Numbered from the stretch's first letter, positions 6,609-14,776 are shown. The stretch: DNA of 39,066 bases from CAZAQB01 sp964487155 (GCA_964487155.1 CAZAQB010000014.1:1-39066), one strand, 5' to 3'. Made by a program: numbers and translations. The notes: generated from the letters alone by a model not told the origin.

Positions 6609-8014
6609 GCGCGACCCCGGCGGCGCTGGCCTGTGTATTCATCCCCCTGGCGGGGGCGGTGCTGGCGTGGTTGCTGCCGCCGCAGGCCCGCTGGGCGGGA
6701 CTCGCGGTCGCCGCCGGCGTGCTGGTGGCGGCAGCGCTGGTGGTGGGCGCGGTCGCCACGACGGGGCCGGTCGCCCTGGTGGTGGGCGGCTGGCCGGCCG
6801 GGCTTGGCATCAGCCTCAGGGTGGACGGCGTCGGTGCGATGTTCCTGCTGGCCAGCGCCCTGGTGGGGCTGGCGGCCAGTGTCCACGCCTGGGGGTATTT
6901 CCGGCGCGACAGCGCATTCTGGGTCCTCTGGCTGCTGCTGTGGGCGGCGCTCAACGGTGTGTTCATCACCGCCGATGCCTTCAACGCCTACGTCTGCCTG
7001 GAGCTGGTGGGGCTGACGGCGGCCAGCCTGGTGGCCCTGGGCGGGGATGCGCCCGCCCTGCGCGCCGCGCTGCGCTACCTGCTGGTCTCGCTGGTGGGGG
7101 CGACGGCCTATCTTGCCGGCGTGGCGCTGCTCTACCTCACCGGCGGCACCCTGGAGCTGGCCGGCCTCGCTCCGGGCGCAGCGGAGCCGGTGGGCGCGGT
7201 CGCCACCGGCCTGATTCTCGCGGGGCTGGGCCTGAAGGCCGCCCTGTTCCCGCTGCACGGCTGGCTGGCGCCGGCCCATGCCCGGGCCCCCGGTCCGGTC
7301 AGCGCCATCCTCTCGGCCCTGGTGGTGAAGGCCGCGCTGTTCCTCATCTGGCGCTGGCACACGGAGGTGTTCGCGCCCTACGGGCGCACCGGTGACCTGC
7401 TGGCCCTGCTGGGCGGGGCGGCCGTGGTCTGGGGGTCGCTGCAGGCTCTGCGCGCGGACCGGCTGAAGGCGATCATCGCCTACTCGACGGTCGCCCAGAT
7501 CGGCTACCTGGCCCTCGCGCTGGGTCTGACCGAGACCGCCCCCGAGGCGGTGGTGGGGGTCGCCTACCTGGCCCTGACCCACGCCCTGGCCAAGGGGGCG
7601 GCCTTCCTCGCCGCGGCCAATACGCGCCGCGCCGCCGGCCACGATCGCTGGCCGACGGCGGCGGCCTACCTGCGCGGGCGGCCCCTGAACCTCACGGCCT
7701 TCGCGTTGGCGGCGGTCAGCCTGGCCGGTCTCCCGCCCAGCGGCGGCTTCGTCGCCAAGTGGTACCTGCTGCAGGCCGCCGCGGCGGCAGGGCGCCTGGA
7801 CCTGGCGCTGGCCCTGGCGGCGGGCGGGCTGCTGGCGGCCGCCTATCTCTACCGCATCATCCATCCCGGTCTCGATCCGCGGCCCCCGGCGCTGCCCCGG
7901 GCCGCCCCCAGCCCACTGCTGGAATGCTCCGCCCTGGGCCTGGCCCTGGCGGCGACGGTGCTGGGGCTGGCGGTGCCCTGGGCCGGGCTGCTGGTTATGG
8001 GGGTGGCGCCGTGA
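6605..8014 (+). CDS. mrpD: Antiporter-like subunit D, first of three (NuoN/M/MrpD family)
   Basis: A 469-residue polytopic protein, about 13-14 helices, of the proton_antipo_M family. Key charged residues of the antiporter fold are present: Glu133 in the TM5 equivalent (CLELVGLTAASLVAL), the TM7 Lys in LAGLGLKAALFPLHGWL, a TM8 Lys in ALVVKAALFLIW, and the TM12 Lys in GGFVAKWYLLQA. These line the hydrated channel used for proton or Na+ transfer in complex I and Mrp. GTG 6605 overlaps the mrpC stop, and the last bases overlap the next GTG start. The sequence is closer to MrpD/NuoN than to MrpA. Which ion it moves cannot be told from sequence. Confidence 0.9.
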   Translation: MSATPAALACVFIPLAGAVLAWLLPPQARWAGLAVAAGVLVAAALVVGAVATTGPVALVVGGWPAGLGISLRVDGVGAMFLLASALVGLAASVHAWGYFRRDSAFWVLWLLLWAALNGVFITADAFNAYVCLELVGLTAASLVALGGDAPALRAALRYLLVSLVGATAYLAGVALLYLTGGTLELAGLAPGAAEPVGAVATGLILAGLGLKAALFPLHGWLAPAHARAPGPVSAILSALVVKAALFLIWRWHTEVFAPYGRTGDLLALLGGAAVVWGSLQALRADRLKAIIAYSTVAQIGYLALALGLTETAPEAVVGVAYLALTHALAKGAAFLAAANTRRAAGHDRWPTAAAYLRGRPLNLTAFALAAVSLAGLPPSGGFVAKWYLLQAAAAAGRLDLALALAAGGLLAAAYLYRIIHPGLDPRPPALPRAAPSPLLECSALGLALAATVLGLAVPWAGLLVMGVAP

Positions 8015-9507
8015 ACCTGCCCGCCCTCCCTGTGCTGGCGGTGGCCCTGCCGCTGCTGGCGGCCCTGGCGATCTTCCCGTTACCCGAGCGCCGCGCCCGG
8101 CTGCGCCGGGGGATCAACCTGGGCGCGGCGGTCCTCAAACTGCTCTTGGTGGCCGGCATGGTCTGGGGCGTGGCAGGGGGCATGAGCTTCGAGGCGAGCC
8201 TCCCCTGGCTGCCCGGCCGGCCCCTGGTGCTGCGGGTCGACGCGCTGTCGCTGCTGTTCCTGCTGCTGTCGTCGTTCCTGTGGCTGCTGACGACCCTCTA
8301 CGCCGTCGGGTACATGGCCGGCTCGCCGCGCCAGAGCCGCTTCTTCGGCTTCTTCAGTCTCTGCGTGATGGCCACCGCCGGCATCGCCCTGGCCGGCAAC
8401 CTGGTGACGTTCTTCTTTTTCTACGAGCTGCTGACCCTGGCAACCTATCCGCTGGTGGTGCATCGGGGCACCGCCGCATCCCGCCGCGCCGGGGCCGCCT
8501 ATCTGCGCTACACGCTGGGTGGCGGGGCCGTGCTGCTGCTGGGCATCGTCTGGCTGGAGGCCGCGGCCGGGCCCATTGATTTCGCCCGGGGCGCCGCCCT
8601 GCAGCGTCTGGACGGCGTCGCGCCGGTTGTGGCGGTGGGGGCCTTCGGGCTGATGCTCGCCGGCCTGGGCGTGAAGGCGGCCCTGGTGCCACTGCACGGC
8701 TGGCTGCCCCAGGCCATGATCGCGCCGGCCCCGGTCAGTGCCCTGCTGCACGCGGTGGCGGTGGTCAAGGCCGGCGCCTTCGGCATCGTCCGGCTGGTGC
8801 ACGACGTCTACGGGGTTGCCTACGCCGAGGCCCTGGGCCTGCTGGACGCGCTGGCGCTGGTGGCCGCGGCGACCATCATCTGGGGGTCGCTGCGGGCGCT
8901 GACCCAGGACGAGCTCAAGAAACGCCTGGCGTACTCCACGGTCAGCCAGGTGGCCTACATCGCCCTGGGCGTGGCGGTCGCGGGACCGGGCGCCATGGTC
9001 GGCGGCATCGTGCACATCGTCCACCAGGGGCTGATGAAGATCACCCTGTTCTTCGCCGCGGGGAATGTGGCGGAAACCCTGGAGGTGCACCGGGTCAGCG
9101 AAATGGATGGGCTGGGCCGGCGCATGCCGTTGACCATGGCCGCCTTCAGCGTCGGCGCCCTGGGCATGATCGGCGTACCGCCGCTGGCCGGTTTCGTGAG
9201 CAAGTGGTTCCTGGGGACCGGCGCGTTCGCGGTGGACAGCGGCTGGGTGGTGCTGGTGCTGGCCGCCAGCAGCCTGCTCAATGCCGCCTATTTCCTGCCC
9301 ATCCTGCACCGGGTCTGGTTCCGCGCCCCGACGCCCGAGCGCTGGCAGGACCGGGGCCGGTATGGACTTCTGGAAGCGCCCCTGGAACTGGTGCTGCCGC
9401 CGCTGATCACCGGCGCCGCGGTGCTCGGCGTCGGCGTCCTGGCGGCCAGCACGTTCAGCCCGGTGGGCTGGGCGCAGCTGGTGGCCCGGCGGGCGGAGCT
9501 GCCATGA
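8011..9507 (+). CDS. Antiporter-like subunit, second of three (NuoM/MrpD family)
   Basis: A 498-residue membrane protein with about 14 helices. The start is a GTG overlapping the previous stop. Glu139 stands in the TM5 position (FFFFYELLTLATYPLVVH), Lys in TM7 (LAGLGVKAALVPLHGWL), Lys in TM8 (AVAVVKAGAFGIVR) and Lys in TM12 (LAGFVSKWFLGTGA), so the full charge set of a working channel is there. The segment HQGLMKITLFFAAGNVAE is typical of the family. It resembles MbhH/MrpD more than MrpA. Having a second complete D-type subunit beside the first suggests an additional ion-translocating channel in one complex, as in complex I, which has three. Confidence 0.88.
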   Translation: MNLPALPVLAVALPLLAALAIFPLPERRARLRRGINLGAAVLKLLLVAGMVWGVAGGMSFEASLPWLPGRPLVLRVDALSLLFLLLSSFLWLLTTLYAVGYMAGSPRQSRFFGFFSLCVMATAGIALAGNLVTFFFFYELLTLATYPLVVHRGTAASRRAGAAYLRYTLGGGAVLLLGIVWLEAAAGPIDFARGAALQRLDGVAPVVAVGAFGLMLAGLGVKAALVPLHGWLPQAMIAPAPVSALLHAVAVVKAGAFGIVRLVHDVYGVAYAEALGLLDALALVAAATIIWGSLRALTQDELKKRLAYSTVSQVAYIALGVAVAGPGAMVGGIVHIVHQGLMKITLFFAAGNVAETLEVHRVSEMDGLGRRMPLTMAAFSVGALGMIGVPPLAGFVSKWFLGTGAFAVDSGWVVLVLAASSLLNAAYFLPILHRVWFRAPTPERWQDRGRYGLLEAPLELVLPPLITGAAVLGVGVLAASTFSPVGWAQLVARRAELP

Positions 9508-11132
9508 GCGCGCCGACCTCGCTTTTGTTCCTCGCCATTCCGGGCCTGCCGCTGCTCTGGGCGGCGCTGGCGCTGGTGCCCCGGGCCCGGTCCCGGGTCG
9601 CCGCCGGCGGGCTTATCGCCGCCCTGCCGGCGCTGCTGGGGACGGCGCTGCTGCCCGCGGGGGCGGAGGCTGCCAGCCCGTTCCTGATGCTGGGCGTGCA
9701 CTGGCAACTGGATGCTGTCAGCCGCCCCCTGCTGGGCGTCACGGCCGTGCTCTGGGGTGTGGCGGCGCTGTTCGCCCGCAGCTACCTGGCCGGGGACCCC
9801 GGGCGCTGGCGTTTCGATGCGTTCTTCCACCTGACCTTTGCCGGCAACCTGGGGCTGATCGTCGCCAGCGACCCGGTGGGGTTCTACACGTTCTTTGCGG
9901 TGATGAGCCTGGCCAGCTACGGGCTGATCATCCACGGCGGCTCGGCGGCCGCGCTGAGGGCCGGGCGCATCTACATTGTCATGGCGGTGTTCGGCGAGGC
10001 GGCACTGCTCACCGGCATGGTGGGCCTGGCCTCCGGGGTGGGGCTGGCGTGGCCGGCGCTGGGGCTGGGGCTCGCCGTGAAGGCGGGGATCCTGCCGCTG
10101 CACGTCTGGCTGCCGCTTGCCCATCCGGTGGCGCCGGTTCCGGCCAGTGCCGTGCTCAGCGGAGCGATGATCAAGGCCGGCCTGCTGGGCTGGCTGCGCT
10201 TCCCGCCTCCAGACGACCTGGCCCCGTTATGGGGGGCGGTGCTGGCCGGCCTCGGCGTCGCCGGCGCCCTCTACGCGGCGCTGGTGGGATTGACCCAGAA
10301 CCGCGCCAAGGAGGTGCTGGCCTATTCGTCGGTGAGCCAGATGGGGGTCATGGCAGCGGCCGTCGGGCTCGCCTGGCACCAGCCCCAGCTTGCCGGGCCC
10401 CTGCAGGGCGCGGTGGTTGCCTATGCCGTCCACCACGCGCTGACCAAGGGCAGCCTGTTTCTCGCCACCGGCTGGCTGGAGCGCGGTGGCGGCATGCCCG
10501 CCCGCGTCGCCCTGGTTCTGGCCGCTGCTGTGATGGCGGGTCTTCCCGCCACCGGCGGCGCGGCGGCGAAAGCGCTGCTCAAGGCGCCCCTGGCCGGGCT
10601 GCCCGCCGGCGCCCAGACAGCCAGCCTGGCGCTGAGCGCCAGCGCCCTGGTCACGGCGCTGCTGATGGCCCGGCTGCTGGTGGTGGCCTGGCCGCGGGAG
10701 GCCGCCGCAGCGGCGGCGCCCCTCGGCCAGGGGCTTGCGACCGGCAGCGTCGTCGGGCTCGCCGTGGCTGTGCCCCTGATCTGGACGCCGCTGGCCGGTG
10801 GGGTCAGCGAATCGCTGACCCACGGTCTGGGTGCAACAGTGGGCCCGCTGCTGGGAGCGGCGCTCATCGCGATGGCACTGCTGCGCTGGCGGGGCCGGCG
10901 GCCCTGGGGTCCGCCGATTCCCGCCGGAGACCTGCTGGCCCTGCTGCCGGCGCCGGCCCTGCGCCGGCGCTCCGGCGCGGTGCGCCGGCGCCGGGCGCCC
11001 TGGCCGGCGGCGTTGACACGGGTGCCGGGGCACTGGCTCGGTCGCGGCGAGGCTGCCCTGGCAAGCTGGCGGGGCACCGGCGTGGCATTGCTTATCGTGG
11101 CCGTGGCGGTGGCCGTGACGCGCTACGGCTGA
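9504..11132 (+). CDS. Antiporter-like subunit, third of three, lacking the TM5 glutamate
   Basis: A 542-residue NuoL/M/N-family protein, last gene of the operon, starting in an overlap with the previous stop (GCCATGAGCG). Lysines are kept in TM7 (LGLAVKAGILPLHVWL), TM8 (SGAMIKAGLLGWLR) and near TM12 (GGAAAKALLKAPLAG). However, where the other two subunits read YELLTLATYPL or LELVGLTAASL, this one reads FFAVMSLASYGLII, with Ala132 in place of the TM5 Glu. The C-terminus is longer, with a basic Arg-rich loop (RRRSGAVRRRR) and a last helix VALLIVAVAVAV, as expected for a terminal NuoL-like subunit. It may therefore be a structural or gating subunit, or use another acidic residue. Family assignment is sure; loss of function is inference. 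Confidence 0.87.
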   Translation: MSAPTSLLFLAIPGLPLLWAALALVPRARSRVAAGGLIAALPALLGTALLPAGAEAASPFLMLGVHWQLDAVSRPLLGVTAVLWGVAALFARSYLAGDPGRWRFDAFFHLTFAGNLGLIVASDPVGFYTFFAVMSLASYGLIIHGGSAAALRAGRIYIVMAVFGEAALLTGMVGLASGVGLAWPALGLGLAVKAGILPLHVWLPLAHPVAPVPASAVLSGAMIKAGLLGWLRFPPPDDLAPLWGAVLAGLGVAGALYAALVGLTQNRAKEVLAYSSVSQMGVMAAAVGLAWHQPQLAGPLQGAVVAYAVHHALTKGSLFLATGWLERGGGMPARVALVLAAAVMAGLPATGGAAAKALLKAPLAGLPAGAQTASLALSASALVTALLMARLLVVAWPREAAAAAAPLGQGLATGSVVGLAVAVPLIWTPLAGGVSESLTHGLGATVGPLLGAALIAMALLRWRGRRPWGPPIPAGDLLALLPAPALRRRSGAVRRRRAPWPAALTRVPGHWLGRGEAALASWRGTGVALLIVAVAVAVTRYG

Positions 11133-11183
11133 CAGCGGCGCAGAGTCCCAGAGACGGAACACCCCGCCCTGCCCGCTGTCAGC
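11128..11183 (+). terminator. Inverted repeat at the end of the antiporter operon
   Basis: An 11-bp perfect inverted repeat (GCTGACAGCGG at 11128-11138, complement at 11173-11183) overlaps the stop codon of the last antiporter gene and closes a 34-base loop. It lacks a T-tract. It could be an mRNA-protecting 3' hairpin or part of a Rho-dependent terminator. Confidence 0.35.
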
Positions 11184-11275
11184 AGGGGATGCGCCCTGAC
11201 CCGCGGCCGCGCCGCCAAGGTGATCCGGCGGGGCGATACTGAAAGCGGGTCGGGAGCGCCGGCAAAGGGGGGTCA

Positions 11276-12613
11276 ATGGCAGCGCACGACCCGGTCCCGG
11301 ACGACCGCATCCCCTGGATATCCAGGGCGGTGCAGGTGCGCCGCGGCGAGCTGGCGGGCCTGCTGGGCGGCTTCGCGTACTTCTTCTTCCTGCTGTGCAG
11401 CTACTACATGCTGCGCCCGGTGCGCGACGAGATGGGCGTGCGCGGCGGCGTCGAGAACATGCAGTGGCTGTTCACCGCCACCTTCGTGGCCATGCTCCTC
11501 GCGGTGCCCATCTTCGCGGCGCTGGCGGCGCGCTTCCGGCGCAGCCGGCTGATCCCGGCGGTCTACGGGCTGTTCATCGCCTGCATCGGCGGCTTCTGGC
11601 TGTGGCTGCAGTCGGGCCTGGCGGCGGACTGGGCGGCGCGCAGCTTCTTCGTCTGGCTGTCGGTGTTCAACCTGTTCGTGGTGTCGGTGTTCTGGAGCTT
11701 CATGGCGGATGTCTTCGACCATCGCCAGGCGGCGCGGCTGTTCGGGGCCATCGCCGCCGGGGGCAGCGCCGGGGCCATCCTCGGGCCGGGGCTGACCGGC
11801 TACCTGGCCCAGCAGCTGGACCCCGCCGCCCTGCTGCCGCTGGCGGCCGCGGTGCTGGCCATGACGCTGCCCTGCATGGCGCTGCTGACCCGCTGGTCGC
11901 GCCGGCGCGCCGATGGCGGCGCCGCGCCGCGCGAGGAGGCCCTGGGCGGAACCCTGTTCGAGGGGGTCCGGGCGGTGGTCGGGTCGCGCTACCTGCTGGG
12001 CATCTGCGCCTTCATCTGGCTGTACACGACGCTCGCCACCTTCCTGTATTTCGCCCAGGCCGAGATCGTCTCCGGGGCCTTCGCCGACAGCGGCGAGCGC
12101 ACCAGCGTGTTCGCCACCATCGATCTCGTCACCAACACCCTGACGGTGGGCCTGCAGCTGTTCGCCACCGCCCGCATCGTGCAGCACTTCGGCCTGCAGC
12201 GGGCGCTGGCCTTCGTGCCGCTGGTGGTGGGGGTGGGCTTCCTGGTTCTGGCGGCGGCGCCGGTGCTGTGGACCATCGCCACCGTGCAGGTGCTGCGCCG
12301 GGCCGGCAACTACGCCATCGCGCGGCCGGGGCGGGAGATGCTGTTCACCGTGGTGCCCCGCATGGAGAAGTACAAGGCCAAGAACTTCATCGACACGGTG
12401 GTCTACCGCGGCGGCGACGCCATCGCCGGCTGGGCCTACGCGGGCCTCGGGGCCGTGGGCCTTGGGGTCACCGGGGCGTCCCTGGTGGCGGTGCCCCTGG
12501 CGCTGGTGTGGGCGGCGATCGGCTATCGTCTCGGCATCTGGCAGGGCCGGCGCGCCCGAAATCAGCCAATGGAGGTGGACTATGGATCCCCGCAACCGGC
12601 AGCCAGTCATTGA
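11276..12613 (+). CDS. MFS carrier of the ATP/ADP-translocase-like (NTT) group
   Basis: A 445-residue inner-membrane transporter with about 12 helices. A strong AAAGGGGGG ribosome binding site precedes the ATG. Family features are the first helix FAYFFFLLCSYYMLRPVRDEMG, the loop WLSVFNLFVVSVFWSFMADVFD, and GARLFGAIAAGGS-type residues (AARLFGAIAAGGSAGAILGPGL) followed by YRGGDAIAGW near the end. These are typical of the proteobacterial proteins annotated as NTP/NDP-exchange or plain MFS transporters. Free-living bacteria of this type are not energy parasites, so the substrate is unknown and need not be a nucleotide. The 3' end overlaps the following aldo/keto reductase by 32 bases in another frame, so the two are almost surely co-translated and may share a pathway. 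Confidence 0.82.
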   Translation: MAAHDPVPDDRIPWISRAVQVRRGELAGLLGGFAYFFFLLCSYYMLRPVRDEMGVRGGVENMQWLFTATFVAMLLAVPIFAALAARFRRSRLIPAVYGLFIACIGGFWLWLQSGLAADWAARSFFVWLSVFNLFVVSVFWSFMADVFDHRQAARLFGAIAAGGSAGAILGPGLTGYLAQQLDPAALLPLAAAVLAMTLPCMALLTRWSRRRADGGAAPREEALGGTLFEGVRAVVGSRYLLGICAFIWLYTTLATFLYFAQAEIVSGAFADSGERTSVFATIDLVTNTLTVGLQLFATARIVQHFGLQRALAFVPLVVGVGFLVLAAAPVLWTIATVQVLRRAGNYAIARPGREMLFTVVPRMEKYKAKNFIDTVVYRGGDAIAGWAYAGLGAVGLGVTGASLVAVPLALVWAAIGYRLGIWQGRRARNQPMEVDYGSPQPAASH

Positions 12614-13547
12614 ACACGGCCTCTCCCGGCGGCGCTTCCTGCAGGTCTCCGGCGGCGGCCTCGCCCTGGCGGCCCTGGGCGGGATGCCCGCTGGCCGGGC
12701 CGCGGCGCCGGGCGAGCTGATCCTGCGGACCATCCCGGCCTCGGGGGAGCAGATCCCGGTGATCGGCCTGGGCACGGCCCGCACCTTCGACGTGAACCCC
12801 GACAACGCCGCCGACATGGAGCCCCTGCGGGGCGTGCTGGACGCGTTCTACCGGGGCGGCGGCCGGCTGGTGGACTCCTCCCCCATGTACGGCCGGGCCG
12901 AGGAGGTGGTGGGCGCCCTGGCGGACGACCTCGGCATCGCCGAGGCGCTGTTCATGGCCACCAAGGTGTGGACCCGGGGCCGGGCGGACGGCATCGCCCA
13001 GATGGAGCGTTCCGCCCGGCGCATGGGCGGCGGGCGCCTGGAGCTGATCCAGGTGCACAACCTGGTGGACCTGCGCACCCACCTGGACACCCTGCGCGCC
13101 TGGCGCGAGGCGGGCCGGGTGCGCTACATCGGCGTCACCCACTACACCACGTCCAGCCACGATGAGCTGGCGGCCATCGTCGAGCGCGAGCCCATCGACT
13201 TCGTGCAGTTCAACTACAACATCGCCACCCGCCACGCCGAGCGCCGGCTGCTGCCGGCGGCCGCCGACAACGGCGTGGCGACGCTGATCAACGAGCCCTT
13301 CGAGAAGGGCACGCTGTTCCGCCAGGTGCGGGGCCGCTCGCTGCCGCCCTGGGCGGCGGAGGTGGGCATCGAGTCCTGGGCCCAGTACTTCCTCAAGTTC
13401 ATCGTCAGCCACCCGGCGGTGACCGCGGCCATCCCGGCCACCAGCAAGCCCAGGCACTCCGCCGACAATATCGGCGCCGCCCGCGGCGCGCTGCCGGACG
13501 CGGACCTGCGCGAGCGCATGGCGGCGCACCTGGCCGACGCCCTTTGA
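12582..13547 (+). CDS. Tat-exported aldo/keto reductase
   Basis: A 321-residue NAD(P)-dependent oxidoreductase-like protein. ATG 12582 is chosen since a GGAGGTGG site lies 3-10 bases upstream and the frame then opens with a twin-arginine signal (SRRRFLQVSGGGLALAALGG, residues 15-34). The TIM-barrel catalytic tetrad is intact: D98, Y103 (VDSSPMYGRAEE), K128 (FMATKVW) and H159 (IQVHN). The region WAQYFLKFIVSHPAVTAAIPATS matches the cofactor-binding end. It overlaps the upstream transporter gene, so the two form an operon. A Tat signal on this family is known in proteobacteria but remains puzzling because NADPH is not expected in the periplasm; the signal might act as a membrane anchor, or the protein might be loaded with cofactor before export. 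The substrate is unknown. Confidence 0.87.
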   Translation: MDPRNRQPVIEHGLSRRRFLQVSGGGLALAALGGMPAGRAAAPGELILRTIPASGEQIPVIGLGTARTFDVNPDNAADMEPLRGVLDAFYRGGGRLVDSSPMYGRAEEVVGALADDLGIAEALFMATKVWTRGRADGIAQMERSARRMGGGRLELIQVHNLVDLRTHLDTLRAWREAGRVRYIGVTHYTTSSHDELAAIVEREPIDFVQFNYNIATRHAERRLLPAAADNGVATLINEPFEKGTLFRQVRGRSLPPWAAEVGIESWAQYFLKFIVSHPAVTAAIPATSKPRHSADNIGAARGALPDADLRERMAAHLADAL

Positions 13548-13569
13548 GCGGCTGTGCAAGGGCAGCCCG

Positions 13570-13705
13570 CCGTAGGGCAGGTTGCGCAGAAACCTGCCAT
13601 TGGCCGTTGGCGTGGGTGCCTCGGGTCGAGCCAGGCACCGGGCCGGGGAATGCCGCCGTGGCGGTTGATGCGCCGACCCCCACGTTTCTCCGCAACGTGG
13701 GGCTA
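13570..13705 (+). repeat. BIME-like paired palindromic repeat, copy A
   Basis: Two imperfect palindromes in opposite orientation, at 13576-13598 (core GGTTGCGCAGAAACC) and 13679-13701 (core CGTTTCTCCGCAACG), are joined by about 80 bases rich in GGGTGCC/GGCACC symmetry. The same organisation recurs at 13914-14036 and, reversed, at 28160-28300. This is the layout of a REP doublet (BIME). Confidence 0.8.
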
Positions 13706-13805
13706 NNNNNNNNNNNNNNNNNNNNNNNNNNNNNNNNNNNNNNNNNNNNNNNNNNNNNNNNNNNNNNNNNNNNNNNNNNNNNNNNNNNNNNNNNNNNNNN
13801 NNNNN
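13706..13805. other. Assembly gap of 100 N flanked by identical 55-bp ends
   Basis: Exactly 100 N, a conventional gap of unknown length. The 55 bases before it (13651-13705) are identical to the 55 bases after it (13806-13860). Contigs from a de Bruijn assembler using k=55 end in just such shared words, so the two contigs may join with no missing bases and with only one copy of the 55-mer. Confidence 0.95.
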
Positions 13806-13913
13806 TGCCGCCGTGGCGGTTGATGCGCCGACCCCCACGTTTCTCCGCAACGTGGGGCTATGTGGAATCTGATGCGGCGCTCGGTGTCACCTGGGCTGGG
13901 TGCCCCGCCCGCC

Positions 13914-14036
13914 ATAGGGCACGTTGCAGAGAAACGTGCCATTGGGCGGTGGCGTGGGTGCCTCGGGTTCGATTCGGCACCGGGCCCGGGGATGGCCGCC
14001 CTGGCGGTTGATACGCCGACCCCTACGGGGCTCAGT
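13914..14036 (+). repeat. BIME-like repeat, copy B
   Basis: The first palindrome at 13918-13940 has the core CGTTGCAGAGAAACG. The linker (GGCGTGGGTGCCTCGGG, then GGCGGTTGATACGCCGACC) follows copy A closely, but the second palindrome is shortened to CCCCTACGGGG. It lies directly upstream of the ABC transporter pair at 14072, so it could influence the 5' end of that transcript. Confidence 0.75.
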
Positions 14037-14071
14037 ACACGCCTTTCCTTTCCCCAGCGACGGGAGTCTCC

Positions 14072-14776
14072 ATGATCCAGCTCCAGGATCTTTCCATGCA
14101 CTACGACCTGGGCGCCTCCCGGGTGGAGGTGCTGCGCCAGGTGAACCTCGGCATAGCCCCCGGCGAGCGGGTGGCGGTGGTGGGGCCCTCCGGCTGCGGC
14201 AAGACCACCCTGCTGCTGCTGCTCGCCGGGCTGGAGACCCCCGGCGCCGGCCGCGTCAGCGTGGCCGGCCACGACCTGGCGGCGCTCGACCGGGACGCCC
14301 TGGCGGACCTGCGCCGGGACCAGGTGGGCATCGTGTTCCAGTCCTTCCACCTGCTGGCGAGCCTCACCGCCCTGGACAACGTCTCGCTGCCGCTTGAGAT
14401 CGCCGGCCGGGACGACGCCCGGGACCGGGCCCGGGAACTGCTGGAGCGGGTCGGCCTGGCGGACCGCGCGCGGCACTATCCGTCCCAGCTCTCCGGCGGT
14501 GAGCAGCAGCGGGTGGCTATCGCCCGGGCCCTGGTGCACCAGCCCCGGCTGCTGCTGGCCGACGAGCCCACCGGCAACCTGGACGACCACACCGGCGAGC
14601 AGGTGGGCGAGCTGCTGTTCCAGCTCACCGAAGCGTCCGGTGCCACCTTCGTGCTGGTAACCCACGACCACGACCTGGCCGGGCGCTGCCACCGGGTGCT
14701 GCACCTCCACGAGGGCCATCTCACCGAGGGCCGGCCCGCGGCCGCCGGCGCCTCCCGGGCGGGGCGGGCCGGATGA
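14072..14776 (+). CDS. ABC transporter ATPase, LolD/YbbA type
   Basis: A 234-residue cytoplasmic ATPase of the MacB/LolD/YbbA group. Walker A GPSGCGKTT is at 38-46, the Q-loop VFQSFHLL at 88-95, signature LSGGEQQR at 140-147, Walker B LLLADEPTGNLD from 160, and the switch His in LVTHDHDLAGRC. The family energises large FtsX-type permeases that work on the periplasmic side (mechanotransmission) rather than moving small solutes through the membrane. The ATG has a GACGGGAG stretch upstream, and the stop overlaps the permease start (ATGA), so the two make one complex. A paralogous pair is present at 30817-33987. The C-terminal 20 residues are an Ala/Gly/Arg tail of no known role. Confidence 0.9.
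   Translation: MIQLQDLSMHYDLGASRVEVLRQVNLGIAPGERVAVVGPSGCGKTTLLLLLAGLETPGAGRVSVAGHDLAALDRDALADLRRDQVGIVFQSFHLLASLTALDNVSLPLEIAGRDDARDRARELLERVGLADRARHYPSQLSGGEQQRVAIARALVHQPRLLLADEPTGNLDDHTGEQVGELLFQLTEASGATFVLVTHDHDLAGRCHRVLHLHEGHLTEGRPAAAGASRAGRAG

Noticed and set aside
6341..7864. 507-codon minus-strand frame across the antiporter genes
   Set aside because: Antisense of mrpC/mrpD, Gln/Gly/Arg-rich, without a family or ribosome binding site.
13544..14011. Reading frames running through the N block
   Set aside because: They are open only because N codons contain no stops, and the sequence on both sides is repeat DNA.
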